A stretch of 34,467 nt of DNA from Rostrohypoxylon terebratum (taxonomy: Eukaryota > Ascomycota > Sordariomycetes > Xylariales > Hypoxylaceae), in NCBI GenBank assembly GCA_022497145.1, contig MU386045.1, positions 1 to 34,467 on the forward strand, in the 5' to 3' direction. Both the position numbers and the translations under genes were made by a program. This document shows positions 32,567-34,467 of the stretch, one piece after another; within the stretch, counting starts at the first letter, position 1; each line of letters opens with the position of its first letter. Below the pieces are notes generated by a model. It ran no database searches and had not been told where the DNA came from. It saw only the letters and a list, made by a program, of their open reading frames with translations.

Positions 32567-33149
32567 GTTGCTCTAATGTCGATGCTAGATGCTATCATGG
32601 GATAGGCATTGAATGCAGGAATCGGAGAGGAGAGGAGGGCGCGAGATGGTTTAAGCAAATTCGGTGTACATATGACATAGGTAGGTAGGTGGGTAGGTAG
32701 GTAGGTAGTATTCCGAACGGTACAACGTCGTCCTCCCGTTACAAAAAGTTGAGGGCAATCCGAATTTGAACGGTTGTACGGATAAGACAAGATGTACGAA
32801 GTGAAGATATAAAATAGCTGGAGAATAGCAAAAGTTAGGTAGCTACATAAGTTAGTAGTCATCTGAACATCTGAAGGTTAAACCTTAGAACCCGAGAATT
32901 AGAGACTTTAAACCTTGAATGCTCCCAGGTTCGAAGCTAATGTGGACAATGTGGATAATGTAGATGCAGGGTCACACAATACGCACTGTGGGGCGGGTCA
33001 CCTGACCCCAACCTTAAGTAGATTTAAACTTGTTATTTAAAACATATATATCTTTATTAAAACTTAATTAAAATAACGATGCTTTATTAAATACATTTTA
33101 ATTAATTTTATATTTTAATAAAAATAGTAAAGGATTTTTTTAAATTTAT
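32567..33149. other. VPS39 upstream region and AT-rich tract
   Basis: It contains a GGTAGGTAGGTGGG microsatellite (32679-32709), a GTGGACAATGTGGATAATGT imperfect repeat (32941-32960) and a strongly AT-rich tract (about 33014-33149, TTTAAT/ATTAAA words) that abuts the LTR-like pair. The AT-richness resembles RIP-degraded repeat DNA. No gene is seen. Confidence 0.5.
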
Positions 33150-33874
33150 TGTTACGAACCCGTCTACTACTTCTGTCTGACTGACTTCGTAGAGCGGATA
33201 CGTACCCTGGGGTACTTGGTTTTAAAGTAACAATACTGTAGGGTTGACGATTCTGTTCGTAAAAGAGATTTCCTGGGACTCTATATTCAAGTGCAGTCTG
33301 AATACTTAGATTGAAAGCTAGAGAACTAAAAACTAAATACAGTAGGAAATTTTCTTTCTTAATATACTATTTCTTCTTAGGTGAATCGCAACCAACTAGA
33401 TGAGTTGCGATCAACTGGATGCCAAGCATCCGATCCGGTCACGTGACCCTCCGGGTTATCCTTTTCCCGGGGTCGTATTTTGGGTTGTGACAGTGATTGT
33501 CCTTGTGAGTTGATCTTAACTTATTGAATCGAACTCGATCTATTGGGTTGAGTTCGATTCGTTGAATCGAACTTGATTCAACGCCAAGACTTTGACTAGG
33601 TCACGTGACCTTCGGGTGATGTTTTGTCCGTTGTTAGGAGACCTTATGGATTGATTCTTGATGGATTGAATGATTGTTTCTTGAGAGAGAAGAGAAGACG
33701 AAAAGGTCTTCTCTCTCGAGATGAGATCTATGAGGTCTCTCAGCTATCTAATCATTATCTCACATTGTGATGTCATCAGAAGACGTCATCGCTTGCTATG
33801 GCATGTGAAGTGCCATGCCATGTGAACCAGCCATTGTAGTCTCTCATCCGTTCTGATATGGGGAAGTTGTAACA
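33150..33874 (+). mobile_element. LTR-like repeat, left copy of an inverted pair (725 bp)
   Basis: It begins TGTTACGAACCCGTCTACTA and ends GGGGAAGTTGTAACA, so it has TG...CA ends with a TGTTAC/GTAACA terminal inverted repeat, as in solo LTRs of Gypsy-type retrotransposons. It contains GGTCACGTGACC-type palindromes (about 33435-33447 and 33598-33610), TCGAACT-rich repeats and a GAGAAGAG...CTTCTCTC hairpin (33680-33720). There is no coding content. The classification as an LTR is inference from the ends and length. Confidence 0.5.
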
Positions 33875-33889
33875 TATAGTTTAACGAAA

Positions 33890-34299
33890 TGTTACGATCT
33901 CCCCAGAACAAAACGGACAAAGTATCACCCGAAGGTCACGTGACCTAATCAAAATCTTGGCATTGAATCAAACTCGATTCAATGAGTCGAACTCAACTCA
34001 AGAAATCGAACTCGACTTAATAAGTCAAAATCAACTCATGCAAACACTTCTAACTCACCAATTTCATGGACATAAAGAATTAGGATATAAAGAATGGAAA
34101 TTCCCTACTGTATCTAGTTTTAGTTCTTCAGCTTTCAATCTAAGTATTCAGACCGCACTTGAATATAGAGTCCCAGGAAATCTCTTTTACGAACAGAATC
34201 GTCAACCCTACAGTATTGTTACCTTAAAACCAAGTACCCCAGGGTACGTATCCGCTCTACGAAGTCGGTTAGACAGAAGTAGTAGACGGGTTCGTAACA
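33890..34299 (-). mobile_element. LTR-like repeat, right copy in inverted orientation (410 bp, internally deleted)
   Basis: Read on the minus strand from 34299 it begins TGTTACGAACCCGTCTACTA and matches the left copy almost base for base for about 200 nt, and again through the TCGAACT-rich and GGTCACGTGACC segment. It lacks two blocks present in the left copy (roughly 33363-33500 and 33645-33850). It ends GGGGAGATCGTAACA at 33890. Only 15 bp separate the two copies. A 124-codon open frame here (33957-34331) is repeat sequence, not a gene. Confidence 0.5.
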
Positions 34300-34467
34300 C
34301 GAAATTAAAAAACCTATTAATATTTATTTAAATTATAAGAATTTAATTTAGTTTATAATAATTTAAAAGCTTATGTCACACGGGGACTGGATGCCAAGAT
34401 ACAGTTGGCAGCCAGGTCGCATACAGGTCAGGCAGGAATCCTGCAAAGAGGTTATCATCACTTATTA
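34300..34467. other. AT-rich flank of the inverted pair; window end
   Basis: The AT-rich bases to about 34372 resemble, in inverted orientation, the AT tract left of 33150, so the inverted symmetry extends past the TGTTAC ends. The last 90 bp are of normal composition and show no feature. Confidence 0.5.

Noticed and set aside
33957..34331. 124-codon open frame near the right end
   Set aside because: It lies inside the inverted LTR-like repeat, has no protein motif, and its sequence is the reverse complement of the left repeat arm.

Overview
The window is nuclear DNA of a filamentous ascomycete, most likely a Sordariomycete. The genes carry short spliceosomal introns (47-231 nt) and encode recognisably fungal proteins: ATG8, a PtaB-type LIM-domain-binding protein, HbrB, GON7, VPS39, BET4 and AMA1. 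Long intergenic gaps are full of CCTAGG/ACCTAGGTA-type palindromes and GTAG/TAGG microsatellites. The order or genus cannot be fixed from the sequence alone.

Layout. 200-1755 (-): five-exon protein-kinase-like gene. 3408-3983 (+): unrecognised cysteine-rich protein. 4645-5382 (+): Nudix ADP-sugar pyrophosphatase (YSA1 type). 6322-8062 (+): secreted histidine-acid-phosphatase-family protein, three exons. 8125-9455 (-): BET4, Rab geranylgeranyltransferase alpha subunit, with a 9-nt first coding exon. 10601-12681 (+): AMA1, meiosis-specific APC/C activator, whose frame is interrupted by three in-frame UAG codons. 14582-15248 (+): ATG8, three exons. 17289-20081 (-): PtaB/SEUSS-like co-regulator, seven exons including a 27-nt micro-exon. 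20082-24778: long gap with a hAT-like miniature inverted-repeat transposon at about 21654-22504. 24779-27433 (-): HbrB/Bit61-type TORC2 subunit. 28179-28562 (+): GON7 subunit of KEOPS. 29075-32566 (-): VPS39/VAM6 HOPS subunit, four exons. 33150-34299: two LTR-like repeats in inverted orientation inside AT-rich flanks.

Most interesting signal. The AMA1 reading frame stays intact through three UAG codons (11782, 12421, 12574). No UAA, UGA or frameshift occurs before the final UGA. By my recollection of the Cdc20/Cdh1/Ama1 family, at least the last two sit where tryptophan is expected. Reading all three as Trp restores the last WD repeats and ends in Ile-Arg, the C-terminal tail of APC/C activators. 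This is what UAG-to-UGG A-to-I mRNA editing during the sexual stage of Sordariomycetes would predict. The alternative is recent pseudogenisation.

Functional themes. Several genes serve membrane traffic and autophagy (BET4, VPS39, ATG8), and others serve growth and development (HbrB, PtaB, AMA1). They are independently transcribed eukaryotic genes; nothing suggests an operon or a biosynthetic cluster. All exon structures were derived by hand from splice consensus, frame and remembered family conservation, without alignments or RNA data.
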